Assembly (NCBI GenBank): GCA_017432365.1
Contig: JAFRJG010000011.1
Coordinates: forward strand, 1-62,415
Direction: 5' to 3'
DNA: 62,415 bases
Source: Candidatus Saccharimonadota bacterium
GTDB lineage: Bacteria; Patescibacteriota; Saccharimonadia; Saccharimonadales; Saccharimonadaceae
The notes under the pieces are model-generated. The model ran no database searches. It saw only the letters and a list, made by a program, of their open reading frames with translations, and was not told the DNA's origin. The position numbers were made by a program, and so were the translations under genes. This document shows positions 41,445 through 48,578 of the stretch, in pieces; the first letter of the stretch is position 1, and each line of letters starts with the position of its first letter.

Positions 41445-42245
41445 TTAGATTTTCGATGAGCTTTTACATTCCTCTTTTATCAAGGTTAGTTGCCGCGAAG
41501 TTAGCTTGACATTCTCGACAACGCGCATATATTTAGGTTTTAACTCTATGAATGGAGAAAGCACTTCGCGAATAGTATGATTTCTCTCAAAAACTTTCCC
41601 AAATGGAATGTCACCAATCGGATCATGCCCCTTTGTTTTTAACACCTCATTTAGTTCTTCTTTTGTAATTTTCTCGCCAAAATGCTCCATCGCATAAGAT
41701 ATTACCTCATAGGGTCGTTTTTCATCATGTAGGCACGGGAAGCGATACTCCTCATTGTCGCACGTGACAACAAGGCAAACGTAGTCTTTGGATAATTGAG
41801 CTTGATGCTCTCTAAGGTATTTATCGAAGATGATTTTTATATTATTTATGCTAAGATTAACAAAATAGATATTGTTCAAATCAGCTTTATAATAGTCAGA
41901 CAACATTTCGTATTCTGAAAATTTGTTTTGTGCCCAATCAAAACCATTGGCTAACGTACATTGGGGATCGTCTGGCGCGCCATTATTTACCACCCAGTCC
42001 GCCTGAATAATCCCGCGCCCAGTCAAGCTACGGAGCGCATCAAGCTGTTCGGCGTAGCTAATTTCATATTCTTGAAATCTTTTAAGCCTATCAATAAAAA
42101 ATTGCCCTCTCTTTACGTCATATACAAAAACATCAGGGTTCGAAAACATCTCTATCTCCTGGATACTAGATAACTCTCTTGCCTTTCTCTGTTCAAAAAC
42201 TGCCTCGAGTACAGCTTTTTCTACTGATGTAAGTTCTAAAGTCAT
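41445..42245 (-). CDS. Hypothetical element protein
   Basis: A 266-residue soluble protein with mixed alpha/beta content and no recognised motif. The N-terminus is helical with charged residues; the C-terminal 90 residues (ITKEELNEVLKTKGHD, then TIREVLSPFIELKPKYMRVVENV) could be a winged-helix-like region. AAAGGAT precedes the ATG, and TATAAT lies further upstream. It may regulate or support element replication. No function can be assigned. Confidence 0.6.
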   Translation of the reverse strand: MTLELTSVEKAVLEAVFEQRKARELSSIQEIEMFSNPDVFVYDVKRGQFFIDRLKRFQEYEISYAEQLDALRSLTGRGIIQADWVVNNGAPDDPQCTLANGFDWAQNKFSEYEMLSDYYKADLNNIYFVNLSINNIKIIFDKYLREHQAQLSKDYVCLVVTCDNEEYRFPCLHDEKRPYEVISYAMEHFGEKITKEELNEVLKTKGHDPIGDIPFGKVFERNHTIREVLSPFIELKPKYMRVVENVKLTSRQLTLIKEECKSSSKI

Positions 42246-42313
42246 ACGCTATCCTTTTGCATTATTATATCATAAAAGATGGGAATCTAACAGGGGCAAG
42301 GGATAGTCAGTCG

Positions 42314-42340
42314 TAAAAAAGAAGCTCCTGCGGTAGGAGC
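42314..42340 (-). terminator. Intrinsic terminator between element genes
   Basis: GCTCCT / AGGAGC stem (42324-42340), followed on the minus strand by TTCTTTTTT. It separates the tRNase-like gene from the 266-residue gene. Confidence 0.8.
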
Positions 42341-42379
42341 ATACTGCCCCGTGCAAGAACTTCATTAATTATAATTATA

Positions 42380-42775
42380 CTAAATGAGCGATTTAATGTC
42401 AATGATTTGACCGCGTTTCGTGATAAAAATTAACTCACCAATCTGTTTTTGCTCTTTAGCTTTCTTAACGAGGAAACGCCGCAAATTGTCGTCGCGCATA
42501 TTTTTAATTCTCGACGAATCAAATATAATGTTCTTAGCCTGTTTTAGCCCACGTTTGATATTCCGCTCTAGCTTATCTAGCTTATTAGTAAACGGAGACT
42601 TCATTTCGTATTCTACCCCGTCTAATAAAATGTCTGCGGTGCTGATATTGGATTCTGGAAGAAACTCAATGTTATGACCAGCGGAAGCTAAAATGTCAGC
42701 AATACGAAGCTCATGCGCCCATGGTCTACGCCCAGCAGGTATAATAATCCTGCCTCTTTGTTTTGGGTTATTCAT
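42380..42775 (-). CDS. CdiA C-terminal tRNase-like protein
   Basis: A 131-residue stand-alone protein resembling the CdiA C-terminal tRNase domain: ADILLDGVEYEMKSP with D48, E57 and K59 in PD-(D/E)xK-like order, a basic helix, and IGELIFITKRGQIIDI at the end. Such domains cut tRNA when delivered by toxin systems. Start at 42775 is chosen because TATAAT (42782-42787) ends exactly 6 nt before this ATG; a longer frame extends 14 codons upstream. No antitoxin is identified; the membrane protein upstream is a possible partner. Confidence 0.68.
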   Translation of the reverse strand: MNNPKQRGRIIIPAGRRPWAHELRIADILASAGHNIEFLPESNISTADILLDGVEYEMKSPFTNKLDKLERNIKRGLKQAKNIIFDSSRIKNMRDDNLRRFLVKKAKEQKQIGELIFITKRGQIIDIKSLI

Positions 42776-42781
42776 TACCCT

Positions 42782-42787
42782 ATTATA
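42782..42787 (-). promoter_or_regulatory. -10 box of tRNase-like gene
   Basis: TATAAT (minus) exactly 6 nt before the ATG at 42775. It lies at the end of the upstream gene. Confidence 0.6.
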
Positions 42788-43346
42788 ACATATCTTCGGC
42801 GTCGTCGTCCGGCTCATCAGTCGGTTCGGTCTTCGGCGATTTGTTTGCCTTTTCCGCTTCCTCTTCTCGTTCCTGCAATATCAAGGACTTGGTGGCTTTA
42901 TGCTTTTTTAAGTCATCAGCGTATCGCTTTTTCATTGCATTATTAAAAACAATGGTAGCTATAAAAACACCATAAAACACTGCCAATAATAAATATCCGA
43001 CCCATCCCAAATCATGGTTCGACGCTAAAACAGAAACCACAACCAATACAGCCCAGATAATTTGAAATACCGTAGCGTTGTATCCTCTTAGCTTCCACCG
43101 TTCTACAATAGCCATAGCAAAAGCAGTTGGCAACCCAAGCAAGACTCCGTAAAATAACCCACCTAGTAAACCAGACAATACTACTGCTTCAGATGTAACT
43201 TGTAAATGAGATTGCGAAGAGGCAGGAGAGTCCACATTTGCTACCGAAAAACAACCTCCAATGATAACCCAAGCAATTAAGTAGCCCCAAAAAGTTCTAT
43301 AAACTCTGCGTTTTATTTCATTTTCTATAGCTGTTTTGTTTGGCAT
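42783..43346 (-). CDS. Four-helix membrane protein of the element
   Basis: A 187-residue protein with four predicted membrane helices (about 20-37, 55-80, 95-112, 117-137) and a charged acidic C-terminal tail (EEEAEKANKSP, then DEPDDDAED). It is the first gene after leader RNA B and ends within the promoter of the tRNase-like gene. Membrane proteins next to CDI-type toxin domains can be immunity or transport partners, but that is inference. No family is recognised. Confidence 0.6.
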   Translation of the reverse strand: MPNKTAIENEIKRRVYRTFWGYLIAWVIIGGCFSVANVDSPASSQSHLQVTSEAVVLSGLLGGLFYGVLLGLPTAFAMAIVERWKLRGYNATVFQIIWAVLVVVSVLASNHDLGWVGYLLLAVFYGVFIATIVFNNAMKKRYADDLKKHKATKSLILQEREEEAEKANKSPKTEPTDEPDDDAEDML

Positions 43347-43533
43347 GGAGCACCTTTCGTTGTTATACGTAGATGTCCCTTAAACTAAATGGGACACCCG
43401 CTATTGGGTGTCCATACTCAATTTGCTGCAGAAAGGCGTTAGCCCGACTGGAGCGGGTGCCCCACAAAGGGGCTAATTCGATTATCCACAGTAGTCATCT
43501 GTGAACCTTTCGACAGCTTATGAATATGGACAT
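43347..43533 (-). ncRNA. Pseudoknotted leader RNA B, upstream of membrane protein
   Basis: Starts at TATAAT (43539-43544, minus). P1 of 12 bp (43521-43532 with 43409-43420, one G-U), P2 of 12 positions with one mismatch and one G-U (43506-43517 with 43425-43436), a small hairpin (43487-43503) and P3 of 7 bp (43470-43476 with 43439-43445). The P3 loop holds CACCCGCT (43452-43459), complementary to AGCGGGTG (43395-43402) outside P1. A competing hairpin (43392-43413) uses the same strand. Topology equals leader A though most stems differ in sequence. Confidence 0.7.
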
Positions 43534-43538
43534 TACTA

Positions 43539-43544
43539 ATTATA
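43539..43544 (-). promoter_or_regulatory. -10 box of leader B transcript
   Basis: TATAAT (minus) with TGG before it (extended -10). Confidence 0.6.
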
Positions 43545-43708
43545 CCATAAAACCCGTTAATGTTATAGGCGTCGCGTGATAGTGATGTCGAGATTCGCTT
43601 CGTTTTTAGCGAGCATAAAAGACATTTGCATTAGCCCCAAAAATACCCCTGACTCCGCAGGGGTACCGACTGTTCATTTTGGGGGTCTCTGCCCCAGCTA
43701 ATTTAGAC

Positions 43709-43746
43709 AAAAAATATAATGGGAATAGCCCCATCATATATTTTTT
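43709..43746. terminator. Bidirectional terminator-like hairpin
   Basis: ATGGG / CCCAT stem flanked by AAAAAATAT and ATATATTTTTT. It has a T run on both strands. Confidence 0.6.
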
Positions 43747-43834
43747 AATAAATGTGTAGTAATTTTTACACTATTTTTTAGCACTTTTTGCCCATTTCAA
43801 CCCCTATTGTAGCCATTTTTGACATAAAAAGTGG

Positions 43835-43840
43835 TATAAT
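43835..43840 (+). promoter_or_regulatory. Outward extended -10 at right end
   Basis: TGGTATAAT on the plus strand. A transcript would cross attR and stop at the hairpin at 43958-43996. Confidence 0.45.
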
Positions 43841-43949
43841 TAAGGTTAGACATCGTAATTAAAAGAAGAAACTAGAGAAAAGTAGAAGTAGCACCCACCG
43901 GAACATACAACAAATCTACCTTGATCATGGTTGCAACTTCTTTCACTAC

Positions 43950-43958
43950 GGTGTACCA
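43950..43958 (+). repeat. attR core direct repeat
   Basis: GGTGTACCA, identical to 37405-37413 and immediately before a hairpin terminator. Confidence 0.7.
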
Positions 43959-43996
43959 AAGAAATACCCGGAGCATCTGCTCCGGGTATTTCTTTT
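43958..43996. terminator. Strong hairpin, original tRNA-Arg terminator and terminator of TasA-like gene
   Basis: An 18-bp perfect stem (43958-43975 with 43978-43995) with a 2-nt loop and T runs on both strands. In the uninserted chromosome it would directly follow tRNA-Arg; now it also closes the minus-strand gene at 44039. Confidence 0.92.
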
Positions 43997-44038
43997 ACGA
44001 GCGTAGCGAGGAGTACCCTATCAGACGCACCAGGAAAG

Positions 44039-44848
44039 CTATTGCCAGTTCGACACGCTTCCGCCCCAAGGATTATACTTTTGCCCGAACGCCGCCTCGA
44101 CTGCCGTCTTCGCGTCGGTAAAACCGTTCGCCTGTACCGCCACAACAAACACCGGACAATCAATCGACGAACTCGTCGTAATCCCGGTCAGCTCGTTCCC
44201 GTTCAGTGTCAGTGTTCCTGAATCCGCCACACTCACGCTTGAATCGAGATATAGCCCCTGAATCAACCGCTCAGAGGTCGCCCCGCCCGCGAGCGTCGTC
44301 ATATAATCCGCATAATAAACATGATAATCGGTTCCGTTAATCGTTGTATTGAAATGATGCAACGTCTCGGCGGTTCCCCAATCCCAATTTTTCCCCGCGG
44401 TCGTCCCGTTTTTAGTTTTTCCGTAGTCAAGATGTAATGCACTTCCTGTTCCGTTAAACGCCGTATATCCCTGGTCTAACGTCGCCGGAACCGCCACATA
44501 CGCCCGAATCCATGCCGCCGTCGATTCAGTATTCTTGACCGTCACGATTTTATCTGCATAATTCGTCGCCGTAGAAATCCAAGTACTGTCCGTATATCCG
44601 AGCTCTCCCGCGACCGGATAGAGCGCCTGATTTTGCTGAAAGTTCTCTAGCGTCGTTGTCTTTTCTCCGTTCACTACCTGTCGTTGTTGTTGCGACAACG
44701 CTATATCGACGTCTCCGAAGGTAAAGACGCCCGACAAGTTATCCTTGTCCGTAAAATACGCGAGCGACCGCGATGACAGAAGTAGCGCCCCGATTCCGAG
44801 AATACTCGCAATCGCTAGAGTCTTCTTTTTTGATACCGTTTTATCCAT
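44039..44848 (-). CDS. TasA/camelysin-like secreted fibre protein
   Basis: A 269-residue protein with an N-terminal signal anchor (about 9-30) ending AYFTDKDNLSGVFTFGDVDI, the pattern of SipW-dependent proteins such as TasA and camelysin. The remainder is a beta-rich domain with a jelly-roll-like pattern and many Thr, Asn and Gly. It would be cut by the signal peptidase encoded just upstream, whose gene overlaps it by 34 bp, and may form an extracellular fibre. AAAGGAG lies before the ATG. Confidence 0.83.
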   Translation of the reverse strand: MDKTVSKKKTLAIASILGIGALLLSSRSLAYFTDKDNLSGVFTFGDVDIALSQQQRQVVNGEKTTTLENFQQNQALYPVAGELGYTDSTWISTATNYADKIVTVKNTESTAAWIRAYVAVPATLDQGYTAFNGTGSALHLDYGKTKNGTTAGKNWDWGTAETLHHFNTTINGTDYHVYYADYMTTLAGGATSERLIQGLYLDSSVSVADSGTLTLNGNELTGITTSSSIDCPVFVVAVQANGFTDAKTAVEAAFGQKYNPWGGSVSNWQ

Positions 44849-45369
44849 AATTCTCCTTTCTTAGAATTATTTTGATAAACGAACCGCTCCCCCTTCTTCT
44901 CTGGCGTCAAGACGATTACTGCCATCACCGTACAAAACGCCACCGCCACGTACGCCCCTGGCGGCTGCTGAATAAACTGCGCTAAAAACCCGAGATACGG
45001 AATCCTCAATCGCGCCTCTCCAATCACATTCCCGCTATATACCAAGTTCCCGTCCGCCTCGTCGTTCGCATCTCCTTGCGTCCGATAAAACCTGAGCGTT
45101 CGCCCGGTCTCGTCCGTCTCATCAATCACCTCAATCACTCGATGCGTCACGACCGTTTTCGCATCTGCCAAGAACGTAATCGTCTCTCCGACGTTATATT
45201 CTTCCTTCGGCTTCGTATAAACGAGGTCTCCAACCTGGAACGTTGGCGCCATCGACCCCGACATCACGGTAAATAACTCAAATCCGAGTATCCGTAAACT
45301 AACTAGAACCGCCGCGAGAATTACTACCCCTCCCCCGAGAATTGTTTTGAAGATTTCTTTCGCTTTCAT
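44815..45369 (-). CDS. sipW: Signal peptidase I, SipW/ER type
   Basis: A 184-residue membrane peptidase with catalytic Ser39 in MSGSMAPTF and His76 in VVTHRVIE, as in archaeal, eukaryotic and SipW-type enzymes (His instead of Lys). Membrane helices are at about 8-30 and 145-165. Start is the ATG at 45369: a full promoter (TTGCGT 45415-45420, 17 nt, TAAAAT 45392-45397) and GAGGAG lie just upstream, so longer frames would begin before the transcript. It should process the TasA-like protein. Confidence 0.88.
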   Translation of the reverse strand: MKAKEIFKTILGGGVVILAAVLVSLRILGFELFTVMSGSMAPTFQVGDLVYTKPKEEYNVGETITFLADAKTVVTHRVIEVIDETDETGRTLRFYRTQGDANDEADGNLVYSGNVIGEARLRIPYLGFLAQFIQQPPGAYVAVAFCTVMAVIVLTPEKKGERFVYQNNSKKGELWIKRYQKRRL

Positions 45370-45391
45370 CAATCTCCTCTTGTTGGCGCCC

Positions 45392-45420
45392 ATTTTAAGG
45401 TAGGAATCGTTTTCACGCAA
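45392..45420 (-). promoter_or_regulatory. Promoter of sipW-tasA
   Basis: TTGCGT (45415-45420) and TAAAAT (45392-45397), 17-nt spacer, minus strand. Confidence 0.75.
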
Positions 45421-45481
45421 GCATGAGGAGTAATTTTCTCAAACGCCCCGCCTCTCTTGCGCCAAACTCGAAAAAATATGC

Positions 45482-45487
45482 TAAAAT
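45482..45487 (+). promoter_or_regulatory. -10 box of 45495 gene
   Basis: TAAAAT ends 7 nt before the ATG at 45495; supports this start over the upstream ATG at 45423. Confidence 0.5.
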
Positions 45488-45494
45488 AGACTCA

Positions 45495-46010
45495 ATGTTC
45501 TGGGACGAAGCTGTTTCTAAAACCGAGACCAAGCGCAAAGCCCTCGACGAAGAGTTTAAACTCCTCCTCGAAGCGCTCATGCGAGATTATTTTGAAGAAA
45601 CTAAAAAGTACCTCCCCTCTCTTGAAAAAGAACTAAAAGCCGCGAAAAAATATGACGCCTTCGGCAACGAAATTACCCCTGAGGGGAAAGATGAAGAAGT
45701 TTGGGAATACTTCGCCGAAAAGAACCTCTGGGAAAATATCTTCAACAAAAAATATAAAACCAAACAAGACCATTACCTCAATCGCCTAGAAAACTTCCTC
45801 TCCGAAACCGTCGAAAATCCCGACCGTCATCTCGAACTCTTCGGTCGCGGTCTGCTCTGGCGTTACTATGCGAAGCTCGACGACACCGACCGCCTCTCTT
45901 TTGCCTATATTAAAACCGACGACCCTCTCGATCCCCTTTCCCGTACCGCGAAAGTTTATTTTGAACGCCTCAATAAGCTTCAAACCTCGCCAAAAATCAT
46001 CAAAAAATAA
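45495..46010 (+). CDS. Charged helical hypothetical protein
   Basis: A 171-residue soluble protein rich in Lys, Glu and Leu, predicted almost entirely helical (EEFKLLLEALMRDYFEETKKYL at the start). The ATG at 45495 is chosen over one 24 codons upstream because the only promoter-like box lies between them. It contains a YY/W-rich middle (LWRYYAKLDDTDR). No family is recognised. Confidence 0.6.
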   Translation: MFWDEAVSKTETKRKALDEEFKLLLEALMRDYFEETKKYLPSLEKELKAAKKYDAFGNEITPEGKDEEVWEYFAEKNLWENIFNKKYKTKQDHYLNRLENFLSETVENPDRHLELFGRGLLWRYYAKLDDTDRLSFAYIKTDDPLDPLSRTAKVYFERLNKLQTSPKIIKK

Positions 46011-46032
46011 CCCCGACCTGCGGGATTATTTT
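46006..46032 (+). terminator. Weak terminator after 45495 gene
   Basis: AATAACCCCG pairs imperfectly with CGGGATTATT, followed by TTTTT. Confidence 0.5.
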
Positions 46033-46133
46033 TAGCGTCCGTCTTTATGGCGGAGATGTTGACGCTTTTGGCTATGTTTATGGTTATTGTTTCGGTTTAA
46101 CTTCGCAATAACGACTTTTTTCTTCCTACTCAT
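46032..46133 (-). CDS. 33-residue highly basic protein
   Basis: Minus-strand ATG at 46133 exactly 6 nt after TATAAT (46140-46145). The product MSRKKKVVIAKLNRNNNHKH plus 13 further residues has about half Lys, Arg and His. Size and charge resemble small ribosomal proteins or nucleic-acid-binding peptides, but no known family matches. The coupled promoter and clean frame argue that it is real. Confidence 0.55.
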   Translation of the reverse strand: MSRKKKVVIAKLNRNNNHKHSQKRQHLRHKDGR

Positions 46134-46139
46134 TCTTTA

Positions 46140-46145
46140 ATTATA
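46140..46145 (-). promoter_or_regulatory. -10 box of 33-residue gene
   Basis: TATAAT (minus) exactly 6 nt before the ATG at 46133. Confidence 0.6.
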
Positions 46146-46174
46146 GCACAATCTCCCAAAAGTTAAAGGTATGA

Positions 46175-46180
46175 TATAAT
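46175..46180 (+). promoter_or_regulatory. -10 box of pilB-like gene
   Basis: TATAAT, 10 nt before the ATG at 46191. Confidence 0.5.
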
Positions 46181-46190
46181 CATAATAACT

Positions 46191-47798
46191 ATGGACGAAA
46201 CTGAACTCCAGAACAAGCGCCGCGAAAACGAAGAAACCGCAACGCGCAACCGCGCTCGGATTCTCGGACTCCCGTATCTCGACACGCGTGAATTTGAAGA
46301 AAGTATCCCCCTCATTCACGGTCTCCTCGAGAAGGAGGAAATGTATAGAAACTTCATTCTCCCTCTTCAAAAGGGCGGGGGCGAAAATCATTTCCAGTTC
46401 ATGATTACTTCCCAGACCCCCCGAACCCTCCTCTCCTCGATGCGCGCGGACTATGAACGCGAAGGTGAGCGCGTCGATTTCTTCCTCATTTCCGGCTCCG
46501 CCTTCCGTATTTTCATGACTCGTTACGACCCGCCGAAAGAAATCGTTTATGACGACATTAAAATCGCTGGTGACGGCGACTCGGAAACGCTCGCCTCGGT
46601 TTCGCGAACCCTGAACTCTGTCTCCTCTGATAAAGTCTTCGACTTTCTCCTCGACCAAGCCGATAAGCTCGGCGCCTCTGACATCCATATCGAAAATCTC
46701 CGTAACGAAATCCGGATTCGCATGCGTGTTGACGGTCTGCTCCACCCTGTCGCTGAACTCTCTAAAGACCGCTACCGCGTGATTATGGGGGAGCTTTCCT
46801 CCCGCGCGAACGTTTCGACCGCCGCTTCGACTCCCCAGTCCGGTCATCTCCAGACCGAAATCCATCGCGGAAAAGCAACCCATCTCTTGAACGTCCGCGT
46901 TGAGACGATTCCGACTCTTTACGGTCAAGACGCCGTCCTGCGCCTCTTTAACTTTGACGAGTCGCTCCTGAAACTCGACCTGCTCGGACTCTCTGAACCC
47001 GAAAAATTAGAAATCCAGGAAATCGTTCGCCACCCTCGCGGACTCGTTCTCATGGTCGGTCCGACCGGCTCTGGAAAATCAACCACGCTCTATTCCATGC
47101 TCAACGCTCTGAACACGACTGACCGGAAAATCATCACCCTCGAGGACCCGATTGAATACGGTCTCACGGGGATTTCTCAAATCCCGATTTCAACCCGAAA
47201 GGGCGGCTCTTTCGCCGAGGGGCTTCGTTCCGTTCTCCGTCTCGACCCCGACGTAGTCATGGTGGGCGAGATTCGCGACGTTGATACCGCTAAAACCGCC
47301 ATCCAAGCCTCTATCACTGGTCATCTCGTCCTCTCTTCGTTCCATGCCGACTCTTCCGCAGCGGCTTTCTCCCGCATGATTGATTTAATCGGGACTAATC
47401 CGATTTTCGCCAACTCTATCCGTCTCGTCATTGCCCAGCGCCTTGTTCGAAAGCTTACCAACGCTAAAGAACCGTACGACCCCGATGAATCCGTTAAGAC
47501 CTACATCCGCGACACGCTCAAGGGTGTCGACGGCTTTAGCCCCGACGAAATCAAACTCTACCGTCCCGTCCCGACCCCGGAAAACCCCTTCGGCTTCGCC
47601 GGTCGCGCGATTTTGATGGAACAGCTCGTCGTCTCTGAAGAAATCTCCGAATATCTCAAGGGAGACGTCGCCTCCGCCAACGCCCACTCAATCGAAGCTG
47701 TCGCTCGGAAAAACGGCATGTTAACCCTCGAACAAAAAGGTCTCCTGCTCGCACTGGACGGCGTTACGACTCTCGATGAAGTCTCTCGTGTGATATAA
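46191..47798 (+). CDS. pilB: Type IV pilus/type II secretion assembly ATPase
   Basis: A 535-residue PilB/GspE-type ATPase. After an N-terminal domain come Walker A GPTGSGKSTTLYSMLN (about 285-300), the Asp box ITLEDPIEY, Walker B LRLDPDVVMVGEIRD, and the His box GHLVLSSFHADSSAAAF. There is no tetracysteine zinc motif, which also occurs in other short members. It probably powers assembly of the pilins at 21101-24146, 22 kb away. No platform protein PilC is nearby. Confidence 0.9.
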   Translation: MDETELQNKRRENEETATRNRARILGLPYLDTREFEESIPLIHGLLEKEEMYRNFILPLQKGGGENHFQFMITSQTPRTLLSSMRADYEREGERVDFFLISGSAFRIFMTRYDPPKEIVYDDIKIAGDGDSETLASVSRTLNSVSSDKVFDFLLDQADKLGASDIHIENLRNEIRIRMRVDGLLHPVAELSKDRYRVIMGELSSRANVSTAASTPQSGHLQTEIHRGKATHLLNVRVETIPTLYGQDAVLRLFNFDESLLKLDLLGLSEPEKLEIQEIVRHPRGLVLMVGPTGSGKSTTLYSMLNALNTTDRKIITLEDPIEYGLTGISQIPISTRKGGSFAEGLRSVLRLDPDVVMVGEIRDVDTAKTAIQASITGHLVLSSFHADSSAAAFSRMIDLIGTNPIFANSIRLVIAQRLVRKLTNAKEPYDPDESVKTYIRDTLKGVDGFSPDEIKLYRPVPTPENPFGFAGRAILMEQLVVSEEISEYLKGDVASANAHSIEAVARKNGMLTLEQKGLLLALDGVTTLDEVSRVI

Positions 47799-47799
47799 T
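47794..47799 (+). promoter_or_regulatory. -10 box of methyltransferase gene
   Basis: TATAAT, 8 nt before the ATG at 47808, across the stop of the preceding gene. Confidence 0.55.
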
Positions 47800-47807
47800 A
47801 AATTATC

Positions 47808-48578
47808 ATGACAAAAACCGCTGAAGAAGTTAAAACCTCCGACCACGCCGTTGTCGCCGATTATAACGGCTACGATTATAAAAAAATCTTCTGGGAAGAC
47901 GCCGACCGCGCCTATGAAGACCTTGCCGACCGCCTCGCTATTCGCCGCCTTCTTCCCGATTCAATGGAATCCTTTGTTGATATTGCCGGCGGTTATGGTC
48001 GTCTCGCCGACGAGTACCTCGGTCGTGCGAAATCCTGTACAATTTTCGACTACTCAAAAACCGAACTCGCCGACGCAAAAAAGACCTATGGCGACCGAAT
48101 TAAAACCAAGTCCGGCGATATTTACTCCCTCCCGTTTCAGGACGAGACGTTCGACGGACTGATGATGATTCGCGCCACTCATCATTTCAAGGACATGCAA
48201 CAGGTCATCTCCGAACTCTATCGTATCTTGAAGCCCGGCGGTGTCGCCGTTATTGAAATCGCCAACAAAAGAACCCTCCCGCGCATGTTCCGCTACTGGA
48301 CGAAGAAAACCGATATTAACCCTTTCGAAAAGTCTCAGTCATATCTCGAAGAGTTGAACATGTACAATTATCACCCTAAATACCTTGAAAACCTCTTCGA
48401 AAATGCCGGTTTTAAGACCAAACAAGTCCTCTCTGTCTCGAATTTTCGCTCCGCTAAGTTAAAGAAGCTCCTCGGCTCGAAAACTCTCATGAAGCTCGAA
48501 AAACCCGCCCAAAAACTCCTCGCCCCCGTTCGTTTCGCCCCTTCGATTTATTATCAACTCGAAAAACCTCAAAAATAA
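47808..48578 (+). CDS. Class I SAM-dependent methyltransferase
   Basis: A 256-residue methyltransferase (Methyltransf_11 type). VDIAGGYGRLADEYL is motif I (about 56-70), followed by IFDYSKTEL, SGDIYSLPFQDETFDGLMMI and RILKPGGVAVIEIANK. The substrate may be a quinone, lipid or sugar. It lies between the pilus ATPase and tRNA-Arg and has its own promoter. Specific function unknown. Confidence 0.82.
   Translation: MTKTAEEVKTSDHAVVADYNGYDYKKIFWEDADRAYEDLADRLAIRRLLPDSMESFVDIAGGYGRLADEYLGRAKSCTIFDYSKTELADAKKTYGDRIKTKSGDIYSLPFQDETFDGLMMIRATHHFKDMQQVISELYRILKPGGVAVIEIANKRTLPRMFRYWTKKTDINPFEKSQSYLEELNMYNYHPKYLENLFENAGFKTKQVLSVSNFRSAKLKKLLGSKTLMKLEKPAQKLLAPVRFAPSIYYQLEKPQK

Larger units (their letters stand above)
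43560..43949. other. Gene-less, dyad-rich right terminus of the element
   Basis: No convincing gene. Nested inverted repeats at 43631-43701: TTAGC/GCTAA, CCCCAAAA/TTTTGGGG and TACCCCT/AGGGGTA, with an alternative CCCC/GGGG pair. A bidirectional terminator-like hairpin is at 43709-43746 and an extended -10 TGGTATAAT (ending 43840) points outward across the att site. It may hold the replication or transfer origin. Confidence 0.5.
37405..43958. mobile_element. Integrated element in tRNA-Arg with serine recombinase
   Basis: About 6.55 kb bounded by GGTGTACCA at both ends. All genes are on the minus strand: serine recombinase at the tRNA end, primase-helicase-like protein, a 47-residue protein, a 266-residue unknown, a CdiA-type tRNase-like protein and a membrane protein. 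Removing it joins the tRNA 3' end directly to a strong hairpin terminator (43958-43996), as expected for the uninterrupted locus. Composition is AT-richer and lacks the surrounding C-over-G skew. No capsid, tail, or conjugation genes are present, so it resembles an integrative plasmid or satellite. Confidence 0.88.

Noticed and set aside
43819-43840. TTGACA paired with TATAAT as a full promoter at the element's right end
   Set aside because: The spacer is only 10 nt; retained only as an extended -10.
37399-43958. Prophage
   Set aside because: No capsid, portal, terminase, tail or lysis genes can be recognised; plasmid-like or satellite element preferred.
43921-44121. Plus-strand frame of 66 codons across attR
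   Set aside because: It runs through the terminator hairpin and into the antisense of the TasA-like gene, and has no ribosome binding site.
45370-45420. Longer N-terminus for sipW
   Set aside because: The segment contains a consensus -35, 17-nt spacer, and -10, and GAGGAG lies right before the ATG at 45369.
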